From: Candidatus Poribacteria bacterium
Lineage (GTDB): Bacteria > Poribacteria > WGA-4E > WGA-3G
DNA length: 33,240 nt
Direction of reading: 5' to 3'
Assembly: GCA_022819945.1 (NCBI GenBank)
Contig: JAJEGI010000160.1
Coordinates: 1 to 33,240 of the forward strand
The notes below the pieces were generated by a model. It worked only from the letters and a program-made list of their open reading frames with translations, was not told where the DNA came from and searched no databases. How positions within the stretch are numbered: the stretch's first letter is position 1; each line of letters starts with the position of its first letter. The position numbers and the translations under genes are program-made. Positions 16,979 through 26,200 of this stretch are shown in pieces.

Positions 16979-17977
16979 TTAATCCGCTTGGGACTGAGGT
17001 TCGTGGGGTCGATAGATAACTTCAGGTGGCACAACTTTCATCGGACTATTTGGTGGCCGATAAAACCATTGTAGCGCGATGGCATATCGGGGGCCTTGGA
17101 AATAGCGAATCTCAACAGGGTGAATGCCTATGCCAAGTTTTATAGTGCGTTGCCTACTCCTTGCTGAATGAATCTTGTCGTTATCTACGATAAGTTTTCC
17201 GTTAATATAGAGCTGTGAACCGTCGTCTGAGTTAAGCAAAAAAGTGTATAGTCCGGGTCTGTCAATCTTCAATTCGGCGCGGAAGCGAATCGCAAAATTC
17301 TCAACGACAAATCGCATGTCAGGCATCGGGAATCCCTTAGTGTAGTTTCGTGTGGGGACATTTAAGTGTGATGCAACAAACGTATAGACAGGCAGCATAC
17401 CATCAAAATTAGGCATTTGGTGGATAGGAGTACCAGGGACGAACACCTCTGCAATTAAACCGTGTCCCGGCATCACTGCTATGTCAAAAAGCCCAAGTCC
17501 TGTGTCTGTACCATTAAGTACTTTTGCTGTGTTTCCGACTTTATGCTGTGCATAGCCATCGAAAGGCCGTGGGTCTACGTTGTTAAGTATTTTGGCTGCC
17601 ATATCTTCGCCAACACTGATATTGGAGACAGGGCTGAGTTCATCTATTTCCGATATATTGGTGTCTGTAACGGCATCGGGAACAACATCGGCGTGAACCA
17701 ATGCTTTAGGCACATTGACCTGTAGTTCATAAGTCGGCGAAGTAGATGGAACCTCTGATGCCTCAGCGTATGCCATCCGCGGTCTCAGACGGGCACGCCG
17801 AGTCAAAACCGGCTGCCTGACCTCATTTTCAGGACGCGCCACCAATATTTCTGCAGATATGCTCTCGTCCTCCGCATCAAAACGATCGACAAGAAACACT
17901 GAGAAAACAAACATCAAAATAACATGTAGACTGAGTGATAATAGTAAAGCACGATTTGTGTATTTTTGCCTTTTCAT
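16979..17977 (-). CDS. TonB-like inner-membrane protein with periplasmic PA14 domain (copy A)
   Basis: The 332-residue paralogue of the gene at 13417 has the same N-terminal helix (about 10-30, ALLLSLSLHVILMFVFSVFL), an ISAEILVARPE segment, a basic patch (TRRARLRPR) and a disordered linker shorter than in copy B, lacking the glycine-rich stretch. The C-terminal PA14 domain (about 170-325) shows FAIRFRAELKI, GLYTFLLNSDDGSQLYINGKL and HPVEIRYFQGPRYAIALQWFY. It is the first gene of the minus-strand cassette; an AGGA ribosome site lies nine bases before the ATG. A MITE-like element begins 28 bases upstream of the start codon and so occupies its leader or promoter region. Confidence 0.82.
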   Translation of the reverse strand: MKRQKYTNRALLLSLSLHVILMFVFSVFLVDRFDAEDESISAEILVARPENEVRQPVLTRRARLRPRMAYAEASEVPSTSPTYELQVNVPKALVHADVVPDAVTDTNISEIDELSPVSNISVGEDMAAKILNNVDPRPFDGYAQHKVGNTAKVLNGTDTGLGLFDIAVMPGHGLIAEVFVPGTPIHQMPNFDGMLPVYTFVASHLNVPTRNYTKGFPMPDMRFVVENFAIRFRAELKIDRPGLYTFLLNSDDGSQLYINGKLIVDNDKIHSARSRQRTIKLGIGIHPVEIRYFQGPRYAIALQWFYRPPNSPMKVVPPEVIYRPHEPQSQAD

Positions 17978-18004
17978 ATTTCACATCCTATAAACGATAG
18001 TGAA

Positions 18005-18096
18005 CAGGACTTACGCCTTTTTTCATGATAACGGACATCCGACGCACTGCAGGCGGGGTTTGAAACCCTGCCTGCAAGGGGGGTGCGTAAGTCCTG
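18005..18096. mobile_element. MITE-like non-coding element, 92 bp
   Basis: The ends are a perfect 12-bp inverted repeat, CAGGACTTACGC (18005-18016) and GCGTAAGTCCTG (18085-18096). The element is flanked on both sides by the 6-bp direct repeat AGTGAA (17999-18004 and 18097-18102), as expected for a target-site duplication. It encodes nothing; an inner near-palindrome GCAGGCGGGGTTT-g-AAACCCTGCCTGC occupies 18049-18075. It would need a transposase supplied elsewhere in the genome. Confidence 0.75.
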
Positions 18097-18102
18097 AGTG
18101 AA

Positions 18103-18505
18103 TATAAACAGATATGGACATCTGTTGGTAGGTTCGTTTTGATAGCACGTTGATCAACAGTAGATCGCTGATTGTTCAACTTACTATAGTTATGTGGGGA
18201 ATTGTCGTATCATTAGTTAGACAACAATTTTTCAAAGACCGTTCAAAAAAGAAAATTGTCCCCAGCATTCTTTCAAAACGCGCCTACCTGTGTGTGTTTA
18301 CTATTAGTTAGGAAGGGGAAACCCCAGCAAAACCCTCCGATTCCCGACCTCCGATCAATTATAACGGATTGAGGTGAACCGTGTTGACATTAAACGCGTG
18401 ATGCAGAACGGAAAGATTGATAATATCGGTAGGTGTTAGGCATTGGCGAGGTTTCAAACCCCGCCAATAGTGGTTCGTCCAGTAACTGATCGCTATATCG
18501 TAGTC
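18103..18505. other. Non-coding stretch between the MITE-like element and the TPR gene
   Basis: No gene is supported. It includes a GGGGAAACCCCAGCAAAAC segment (18315-18333), related in reverse to repeats at 19293, 26585 and 29003, and a 27-base palindrome at 18442-18468. The rest is featureless to the eye. Confidence 0.55.
18442..18468 (-). repeat. Palindromic repeat downstream of the TPR gene
   Basis: ATTGGCGAGGTTT-c-AAACCCCGCCAAT pairs over all 13 positions in minus-strand RNA (one G-U pair). Its core GGCGGGGTTTGAAACC is shared with the palindrome inside the MITE-like element (18052-18067). It lies 37 bases past the stop of the TPR gene but has no T-tract, so it is a repeat rather than a clear terminator. 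Confidence 0.65.
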
Positions 18506-19069
18506 TTAGACGACTTCCGCATGCTTATCAAGATTCGACTTTGCGGCATCTCGGATCTCATACGCTTCAGTGAGGTTAGGATCAAGGTGAATCGCTGTCC
18601 CACTGTCTTCAATCGCACCTTCATTGTCGCTTATCTCCAACTTAGCAGCGGCTCTCTTAGTATAGACGTAGGCAGCAAAATCAGTATTCTCTAAGGCAAG
18701 ACGGATCGTGTCATCATAATCTTTGATCGCACCGATATTGTCCCCTAATTTAGATTTCGCGGTCCCACGATGGACGTAGGCATTGGCAAGAATCACATTT
18801 TGCGGTTTCAGACGGATCACCACGCTGTAATCTCTAATCGCGCCTATAGTGTCACCCATATTGAACCTCGCAAGTCCGCGATTGAGGTATGCAACAGTAA
18901 GAATAACAGAATTTTTCGGTTGCAGACGAATCGCCGCATTATAATCTTCAATGGCACCGATATTGTCACCCACATCCAATTTCGCGTTGGCTCTTTTAAC
19001 ATAAGCAAAGATAAGGGTTGTTTTGCTCGGCTTCAGCCGAATTGTCGTATCATAGTCTTTAATATCCAT
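18506..19069 (-). CDS. TPR repeat protein
   Basis: The 187-residue protein is almost entirely tetratricopeptide repeats of about 34-37 residues: AYVKRANAKLDVGDNIGAIEDYNAAIRLQPKN type units repeated four times, with a degenerate last unit (AYEIRDAAKSNLDKHAEVV). TPRs mediate protein-protein contacts. No signal peptide is visible at the chosen start. The start at 19069 has TTAGGAG seven to eight bases upstream. The in-frame sequence just upstream (LGDYKMDIKDYD) also resembles a TPR helix, so a start at 19096 is possible; there, however, no ribosome site is seen. The gene stands alone; its partner is unknown. Confidence 0.75.
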   Translation of the reverse strand: MDIKDYDTTIRLKPSKTTLIFAYVKRANAKLDVGDNIGAIEDYNAAIRLQPKNSVILTVAYLNRGLARFNMGDTIGAIRDYSVVIRLKPQNVILANAYVHRGTAKSKLGDNIGAIKDYDDTIRLALENTDFAAYVYTKRAAAKLEISDNEGAIEDSGTAIHLDPNLTEAYEIRDAAKSNLDKHAEVV

Positions 19070-19148
19070 TTTGTAATCTCCTAATACATTTTTCATAAGG
19101 TTTATCTTAAACGGCAATTTTTCTCGCTGTTGCTCACAATAGGTTCTG

Positions 19149-19177
19149 TTAATATAGACGCATCTCAGAGACAAAAA
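19149..19177 (-). promoter_or_regulatory. Possible promoter of the TPR gene
   Basis: TTTTTG (19177-19172) and TATTAA (19154-19149) on the minus strand are 17 bases apart, about 80 bases before the TPR start. The match is moderate. Confidence 0.3.
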
Positions 19178-19365
19178 GGGTGCATAATTTAAAAAAACGT
19201 AAAATCCTGATCTAATTACCGAAGCACCATGAATTAACGGATGTAATCAACCTTCGTAAGGTAACCCAAGTTGCTACTAACAAATTTTGGTGTTTTGCTT
19301 ACAAGAAACACCCCAGCAAAATAGGAAAGAAAACGTTGCACAGCCATTGTTCTTGATCGGTTGAT

Positions 19366-19394
19366 AAAAAGGCGCGCTTAAAAACACGCCTTTT
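19366..19394 (-). terminator. Terminator of the first sigma-propeller gene
   Basis: On the minus strand AAAAGGCG pairs with CGCCTTTT around a short loop, ending in a run of T (complement of 19366-19370). It starts 28 bases past the stop of the gene at 19422. The flanking inverted TTTTGCT/AGCAAAA pair (19293-19299, 19315-19321) belongs to a dispersed repeat. Confidence 0.75.
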
Positions 19395-19421
19395 GAAGAA
19401 CCTACTGGGTCAATGCCGCAA

Positions 19422-22400
19422 TTATTCATCAAGCCTGAAACGTAGCACGCCGCTGCTGGAAGTGCCGACATAAAGCACGTTGCCATCAACAGCAAACGAA
19501 AGCACAGCATCCGGAATTTCAGGTGTAACCTGTTTCCATACGCTTGCATTTTCTTTCAACTGATACACATATTGCCCCGTTGTGCCATACACCGTCGTTC
19601 CTTCTACCGCAAACCGCTCCATGACAAGGGTCTCACCTTCAGCATCGGTGGTTACCGAGTGCCAATGAGTGCCATCGCTTGAATAGGCAACTCCTTTATC
19701 GGTTGCCACATAAACCGTTGGTCCAGCAAAGGCGATTGCCTTGAACTCCGTAATAGCAAACGGAAGTTCTGCAGTGACATCGTTCCAAGTCTCTCCTTCA
19801 TCAAACGACTGGGCGAGGTGTCCATCGCGCTTTCCAACGTAGATGGTTTTACCGGACACAACAATCTTGAAACCTATGGAATCAAGGACATTCATAGACG
19901 TAGAAGCCTCAGCAGAATAGTCAACAGGAAAAACAAATTCAGTTTCATCTATTAACCCGGTATCGTGCCATTCAGCCATACCGGGTTTCCACTTGAAAAG
20001 CTTCTGCCCATATTCGACGTAGTACGTCTCGCCACTAACGGCAAAACTACCAAAAAACGACGGCATACCCGTTGAAACTTGTTCCTGAAAAGCCTTATTG
20101 AGGGCACCATTTCTTAGCTTGACATAATCGGGGTTACCCTCAAGTTTTTCAATGACCCGGTCAGATAACTGCTCAGGATCGATCCCCTTGAGCATCTCAG
20201 TTACCTGTTCAAGATCCTCAATATTTTGCTTAACTTTATCTGGAAATGCTTCCTGTAAGGCCTTGATCATCATTTCTTCAGGCACGTCTATCGACATCTG
20301 TCCCGTATTACCTGAATTGCCTCCCTCAAAACCTGGCATGTCGGGAATAAACTTTAAATTATTATCTTCCGTAGATAAGCGAAGCAGCGGTGAAGGTAAA
20401 TTCATAGCATTTCCTTTTTTCCCATACACGTTATCGTCAAATGCAGCGATCAAGACACCTTGGTCAATATCTCTTGAAAGTTCTGTCCACGATTCGCCGC
20501 CGTCCGTTGAAGTGACAAATCCATTCGCTGGATCATTTGCATAGAGTCTACCTTTAACAGCAATTAGAGTTGTAACAGGTGTGTTAACGAACCCCGTGTT
20601 AAACGGATGCCAAGATTCTCCGCCATCGGTTGTGCGTAGAATTTCGGATGCTCCGCCTTTGTAGAAAGTGTTTGTATCGGCGATCAGTAGCGGTGCAGCG
20701 ACACCCGAACCTGACGCACCCTTTAAGGGAGTCCATGTCTCTCCGGTATTTGTGGAGTAGAAAAACTCGCCATTTGCATCCGTCACCATAACCCCTGCGC
20801 CCATTGTGAATACCTTGACGGTCGGAAGGTCATCTGCCCCCCGTAATGGACCGGTATTGGAAAATTGACGACCCTTCCGCTGTCTACCCGTCTCACGTTC
20901 CTGCCTTTCCCATGGATCTATAGGATACCACGACTCACCCTGATCTGTTGAGCGATAAAGTGACCACCAATCATCGTCTGTTTTTCTCGACCTGAATAGC
21001 GCGCCGAATCCCCTTTCAAACTCTCCGCCTGCTGCAACATAGAGGCGATGTTCTGAAGCAGCCAAAGCGTGGATCACCGGTCTTTCACCGTGCTTATCTG
21101 CTGGACCCACTGACAACAATTCCCAAGACTGAGCGTTAAGTCGATAGAGTCCGCTATTGGTCCCAGCGAATATACTGTTTTCAACGGCAACGAGGGCATG
21201 GATTTTCTTCAACCTCATACCATCTTTCAGTGCTACCCATGCGGGTCTACCATCTTTCGAGTAGTAAACGCCATTAGTAAGCGCGAGGTAAAATCCTGAG
21301 TCGGTCACCACAAAGCCTCTGGAAATGCCTTCTGGATGCGTACCCAACGCGTGCCACGTCTCCGCGTTATCTTCGGATGCCAATACTTCTGTATCGGTGG
21401 CGAGATAAAGCCTATCACCGTGTTCTGCCATCTGTACCGCGCCTCCTATCCAATCTTGGAGGCTCAGTGAACCGACACTTCCGGCGTTGACGCGTCGCCA
21501 TGTACGTCCATCATCTCCGAGTTTGTAAAGATTCGTTGATGTCCCCGCGTAAACCTCACCGGAATTCGTCGTGAAGAAACCCGTAGCCATACCACCTTCC
21601 GGTCCTTTTGTTTGCGTCCACTGCTGTTTCGGGGTTGAAACTTCCACTTCATCAACCGCCGCAGCAGCGAAGCGTTGTGCATCAGGTTGCTGACCTGCCC
21701 CCGGACTGTTACCCGGCGTAGCAGAACTTCCCACCTGATTCCGAACAGCAGGTTTTGTCGGAGAATCATAAACAAATACTGCTTCAATAATCTCAACTGT
21801 CGGTTCTGAGGTCGCGTCTAAATTGTAAGGCTTTTGGAAACGGGAAAGGTATTGTGTACCCACCCCCATCAGTAGGAAAATCAAAACAGCAGATGCCGCA
21901 GAAAGTGCCCACGGCAATACCGGTTTATTCGCAGCAGGCGCAGCCGGAACAATACGCGAGACCTCGCGCATGATGGTCTCTGTTAAGTTCGCAGGCAGTT
22001 GGAAACTGCCAAGGTTTTGTTGGATCATATCTTCCTCCTTCTTTAAACGATTGCGGGCGCGGCTGAGACGACTCTTGATAGTATTCGGAGAGACACCCAA
22101 AAACTCACTGATGGCGTTGATTGTCATCTCTCCGAGATAAAAAAGCGTTATCACCGTCCGTTCACTTTCCGGTAACTTTTGGAGCAGCTTCTTGACGACT
22201 TCGCGGCGCGTCTCATCGGCTTCTGTCGCCTGTTTATCTGCTACATATCGAGAATATGACACGTGATCCACCTCACTTGCATCAATATTATCCATAGATT
22301 CCAGCGGCATAGCGTTCTTCTGCCGCCAGTCATAACACAAACGTGCCGCAATCACATAGAGCCAGCCACCAAACGAATTGTAGCTTTTCAAGTCCCCAAG

Positions 22401-22577
22401 ATTCTGGTACGCCTTAAGAAATGTATCTTGTGTAATCTCTTGTGCGATGTGAAAATCACCGATTTTCCGCCACGCGAGCGCGTGAATCCCTTTTTGATAT
22501 TTGTTGACCAAAACAGCGAAAGCGTCCTGATCCCCTTGTAATACTCTTTGAATGAGTTCAACATCGTTCTGGGTCAT
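19422..22577 (-). CDS. Membrane-bound ECF sigma factor fused to an extracytoplasmic beta-propeller (copy 1)
   Basis: The 1051-residue protein joins three parts in one frame. Residues 10-85 are sigma region 2 (AWRKIGDFHIAQEITQDTFLKAY, FGGWLYVIAARLCYDW) and 125-180 sigma region 4 with helix-turn-helix (AISEFLGVSPNTIKSRLSRA). A conserved segment LPANLTETIMREVSR (194-208) leads to one membrane helix (about 224-242, ALSAASAVLIFLLMGVG). A Pro/Gly-rich linker (about 265-330) precedes a propeller of about 700 residues with Asp-box/BNR turns (DGRTW, NAETW, DQGESW, TGETW, DGGESW twice, DEGETW). A helical insertion lies at about 765-840. ECF factors are normally about 190 residues and soluble. The second ATG (22577) is chosen because GGAGGG is nine bases before it and it aligns with copy 2. 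Confidence 0.9.
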   Translation of the reverse strand: MTQNDVELIQRVLQGDQDAFAVLVNKYQKGIHALAWRKIGDFHIAQEITQDTFLKAYQNLGDLKSYNSFGGWLYVIAARLCYDWRQKNAMPLESMDNIDASEVDHVSYSRYVADKQATEADETRREVVKKLLQKLPESERTVITLFYLGEMTINAISEFLGVSPNTIKSRLSRARNRLKKEEDMIQQNLGSFQLPANLTETIMREVSRIVPAAPAANKPVLPWALSAASAVLIFLLMGVGTQYLSRFQKPYNLDATSEPTVEIIEAVFVYDSPTKPAVRNQVGSSATPGNSPGAGQQPDAQRFAAAAVDEVEVSTPKQQWTQTKGPEGGMATGFFTTNSGEVYAGTSTNLYKLGDDGRTWRRVNAGSVGSLSLQDWIGGAVQMAEHGDRLYLATDTEVLASEDNAETWHALGTHPEGISRGFVVTDSGFYLALTNGVYYSKDGRPAWVALKDGMRLKKIHALVAVENSIFAGTNSGLYRLNAQSWELLSVGPADKHGERPVIHALAASEHRLYVAAGGEFERGFGALFRSRKTDDDWWSLYRSTDQGESWYPIDPWERQERETGRQRKGRQFSNTGPLRGADDLPTVKVFTMGAGVMVTDANGEFFYSTNTGETWTPLKGASGSGVAAPLLIADTNTFYKGGASEILRTTDGGESWHPFNTGFVNTPVTTLIAVKGRLYANDPANGFVTSTDGGESWTELSRDIDQGVLIAAFDDNVYGKKGNAMNLPSPLLRLSTEDNNLKFIPDMPGFEGGNSGNTGQMSIDVPEEMMIKALQEAFPDKVKQNIEDLEQVTEMLKGIDPEQLSDRVIEKLEGNPDYVKLRNGALNKAFQEQVSTGMPSFFGSFAVSGETYYVEYGQKLFKWKPGMAEWHDTGLIDETEFVFPVDYSAEASTSMNVLDSIGFKIVVSGKTIYVGKRDGHLAQSFDEGETWNDVTAELPFAITEFKAIAFAGPTVYVATDKGVAYSSDGTHWHSVTTDAEGETLVMERFAVEGTTVYGTTGQYVYQLKENASVWKQVTPEIPDAVLSFAVDGNVLYVGTSSSGVLRFRLDE

Positions 22578-22616
22578 CTTAAGCATCCCTCCGAAATTGA
22601 GCGACCTTTTAACTTT

Positions 22617-22647
22617 AAGTGACTGATTTGAAGTATCGAAAAGTTGC
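22617..22647 (-). promoter_or_regulatory. ECF-type promoter of sigma-propeller copy 1
   Basis: On the minus strand GCAACTT (22647-22641), 17 bases, GTCACTT (22623-22617). The AAC core of the -35 box is typical of ECF sigma promoters. The same boxes with the same spacing and the same 39-base distance to the start codon precede copy 2. Confidence 0.6.
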
Positions 22648-22685
22648 ATTATTTAACGATATGTTTAGAAAAAGTGTTTATGAGA

Positions 22686-22715
22686 ATAAAAAAGGCGCGC
22701 TCGGAAAGCGCGCCT
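22686..22715 (-). terminator. Rho-independent terminator after the lipoprotein-like gene
   Basis: Perfect stem AGGCGCGC/GCGCGCCT (22693-22700 with 22708-22715), loop of seven, followed on the minus strand by at least five T (22688-22692). It separates the upstream unit (copy 2 plus the small gene) from copy 1. Confidence 0.85.
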
Positions 22716-22763
22716 ACAATAATTTAATTGCGTTGACAACGACCACTATGCATCATAGCAAAT

Positions 22764-23210
22764 TTAATTCATAACAACCTTATGATCGGCTTTACGCTGT
22801 TCTATACTTTCCACACTCGCTTGAAAACCTAAGTTTTCAACGGTCTTAATTAACGCTGCTTTCACACGCTCAGAGATTGCCTCATGAGTCCCGGGTGCAG
22901 GGTCTGATCCACGAGGTGCCCACACTTCAACAGTAAAGCGTTGCGGTTCATCAGGATCCAAATGCCACCCGTTAAGTGGTGCCTCAAGTCGCGTTACTTT
23001 ATAGACTGCATCATCAATAACCAATGCATCGGCTTTCGTCAACGACCGCATAACGCCAAATACAGAGGTGACTCGTGTCATACCTGTAATCGATAACTTA
23101 ACATCAAACCCCGTTTTGCCCATGACTTGGGGTGTACACCCCATCCCAAGAACAGACGACACAACGAACAAACCCAAAAGACAGACGAATACCCACTTCA
23201 AATGACGCAT
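22764..23210 (-). CDS. Small lipoprotein-like secreted protein of unknown function
   Basis: The 148-residue protein has a signal sequence (KWVFVCLLGLFVVSSVLGMG) followed by Cys25, so lipid attachment is plausible, although the residues before Cys (LGMG) are not an ideal lipobox. The mature part is a mix of strands and helices (TGFDVKLSITGMTRVTSVFG, FTVEVWAPRG, ISERVKAALIKTVENLGFQ) with no family I recognise. The start at 23210 has GGAGG eight bases upstream; a frame from 23225 adds residues with no ribosome site. It lies 55 bases after the stop of sigma-propeller copy 2 with no terminator between them, so it is probably co-transcribed and could be a partner of that sensor (inference). Confidence 0.72.
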   Translation of the reverse strand: MRHLKWVFVCLLGLFVVSSVLGMGCTPQVMGKTGFDVKLSITGMTRVTSVFGVMRSLTKADALVIDDAVYKVTRLEAPLNGWHLDPDEPQRFTVEVWAPRGSDPAPGTHEAISERVKAALIKTVENLGFQASVESIEQRKADHKVVMN

Positions 23211-23265
23211 TGCAATTTCCTCCATATTTTAAAATCTAAACGGAACACAAACACAATCTATTCCT

Positions 23266-26200
23266 TTATTCATCAAGTGTAAAACGTAGCACACCACTGC
23301 TGGAAGTCCCGACATAAAGCACGTTGCCATCAACATCAAACGAAAGCACAGCATCCGGGATTTCGGGTGTAGCTTGTTTCCACGTGTCTGATTTTTCTTT
23401 TAACTGATACACGTATCGTCCAGTTGTACCATATATTGTCGTTCCATCTACCGCAAGTTTCTTCATAACAAGTGTCTCACCTTCGGCATCAATTACGGCA
23501 TACCAGCGAGTGCCGTCGTTTGAATAGGCAACCCCTCCGTCAGTCGCTACATAAACCGTTGATCCTGCGAAGGTGAGAGCGTTGAACACTGAAAAAGAGA
23601 ACGGAAGATCAGCAGTAACATCGTTCCAGGTATCACCTTCATCAAACGATTGAGTGAGGTGCCCATCCCGTTTCCCGACGTAGACGGTTTTCCCTGACAC
23701 AGCAACCTTGAAACCCATCTCAGTAAAAATATTGGTAATAGCAGAAGCACCAGCAGAATAATCGAAAGGCTTCGACATTAAACTTGTAAAAACATTTTCA
23801 GCTGTATCTACCAACCCGGTGTTGTGCCATTCCGTCATACCGGGCTTCCACCTGAAGAGTTTTTGTTTGTATTCGACGTAGTACGTCTCACCGCTAACAG
23901 CAAAATTTCCGAGAAAGGGGGCTATAGCAGATATAGCGGCTTCCGCGAACGCCTTATTCATGCCTTCATCAACCTGTTCAAAATCGATATCCTCAACATT
24001 CGGGGCTTTACCGCTTTCAAGGTCTTGCTTCGCTGCATCTTTGAGTGCATCGCGCACAATTTTACCGCTTTTTCGTTCTAACTGGGCTGTCAGATCGTTA
24101 TTCAGCGGATCGGCTTTTTCTGGCATAGGTTTTTCAGAAATCATAGGAATCCCCGGAATAGTAATGACTTTGTCATCCCCTGGGGCAAGGCGTAGAATCT
24201 GAGGGGTCATAGCCGCCATCGTTTTAACATAAAGCGTATCGTTGAATGTCTCTATAACCGGTGGCATCATCATACCCGACATAGGCGGCGCATCGCCGGT
24301 AGGATTGAACGGTGTCCACGATTCGCCCTGGTCAATTGAGGTGACAAACCCGTTCAACATACTCATGGCGTAAAGTTTTCCATTAATAGCGAATAACGCC
24401 GTAACAGTGCTACCAGCGAGTCCCGTATTCAATTGATCCCACGATTTGCCTGCATCGGCAGTGCGCAAGATGCCAGACTGTGTACCGATGTAGAAGTTAT
24501 TGGCATCTAACATGATAATAGGCGGCGCGATATTATTCGTAGTAGACATGCCTCTTTTTAATTCTAAGGATGTCCACGTCTCGCCGGCATTCACTGAGTA
24601 AAACAGCTCCTCTGGGTCCGCTACCATGACTGTCGATCTATTGGTGATTATTTTGAAATTCGAGTAGGTAAAATCCACTGGTTTGGTATTAGCACTTTTC
24701 AACGGTAATTGAAACGAGACCCGCCCCTTCGGTTCTCTCTCATTTTCCGTTTTCTTTTTTGGATTAATGTCATACCACGTATCGCCTAAATCCGTTGAGC
24801 GATAAAGCGACCACCAGTTATCGCCTGTCAAGACCGCTTTGAATTGCTCACCGACCTGATTTGTAAACTCCCATCCCGCGGCGACATACAGACGATGTTC
24901 GGAGGCGGACAAGGCGTGGATCGTCAGTTTTTGCTCCTGTTTATCTGCCGGTCCTACGGACAACTGCTCCCAAGTCTCAGCATTGCGGCGATAAAGTCCG
25001 GTATCCGTGCCAACAAACACAGTGTTTTCAACAGCAACAAGTGCACGGATCTTCTCGAACGCCAAATCATCTTTCACCGATACCCACGATGTCTTACCAT
25101 CTTCGGAAAAGAAAATATCTTGGATAAACGCGATATAGAAACCCGTATCGGTTACAGCGAAGCCCCTGGGCGCACCTTTCGGATGCGGACCGAGCGGATG
25201 CCAGGTCTCCCCAGTATCCTCGGAAGCCAATACTTCTGTATCCGTAGCGAGATAAAGCCTATCCCCGTGTTCTGTCAGCTGTATCCCACCAGCGAGCCAA
25301 TCTTGAAAACTCAGTGAACTGGCACTCCACGTATTAACGTGTTTCCATGCCCGAGAATCCGCTGTGAGTTTATAGAGGCTGGAGGGTGTCCCTGCGTAAA
25401 TATCACCGGCATTTGTTGTGAAGAGAGTATTGACAACACCACCCTCTGGTCCTTTGGTCTGCGTCCACTGCAGGGTAGGGGTCAATTCCTCTGCTGCGTC
25501 AACCAGTGCTGCAGCGAAAAGCTTCGCGTCGGGTTGCTGACCTGCCCCCGGACGCTTACCGGGTGTCGCAGTACTTCCCGCCTGATTCCGCACCGCAGGT
25601 TTCGCGGGTGAATCATAAACAAAAAGTGCCTCAATCAGCTCAACCGTCGGTTCTGATGTCGCGTTTAGATTGTAAGGCTTCTGGAAACGGGAGAGGTATT
25701 GTGTACCGACACCCATCAGTAAAAAAATCAAAACCGCAGAGGCTGCAGAGAATGCCCATGGCAATACAGGTTTATTCGCCGCAGGTCCAGTGGGAACGAG
25801 ACGCGAGACTTCTCGCATGATGGTCTCTGTTAAGTTCGCAGGCAGTTGGAAACTGCCGAGATTTTGTTGAATCATGTCTTCTTCCTTCCTTAAACGATTG
25901 CGAGCGCGACTGAGGCGGCTCTTCACAGTATTCGGGGACACACCGAGGAACTCACTGATGGTCTTGATCGTCATCTCGCCGAGGTAATGCAGCGTCATCA
26001 CGGTTCTTTCGCTCTCCGGCAGTTTTTGGAGCAATTTCTTGACGACTTCACGACGCGCCTCATCCGCTTCCGCCGCCTGTTGTCCTGTTATGTACCGAGA
26101 ATATGACACTTGATTCACCTCGCTTGCATCTGTAACTTCCAAGGATTGTTCCGGCGGTGGATTCTTTCGGAGCCAGTCGAGACACAAGTTTGACGCGATC

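Noticed and set aside
20152..20544. Antisense open frame of 130 codons inside sigma-propeller copy 1
   Set aside because: It lies fully opposite a conserved gene, has no ribosome site or domain, and reflects codon bias of the real strand.
22578..22583. Upstream ATG (MLK) of sigma-propeller copy 1
   Set aside because: It is directly adjacent to GGAGGG with no spacing, while the ATG at 22577 has nine bases and aligns with copy 2.
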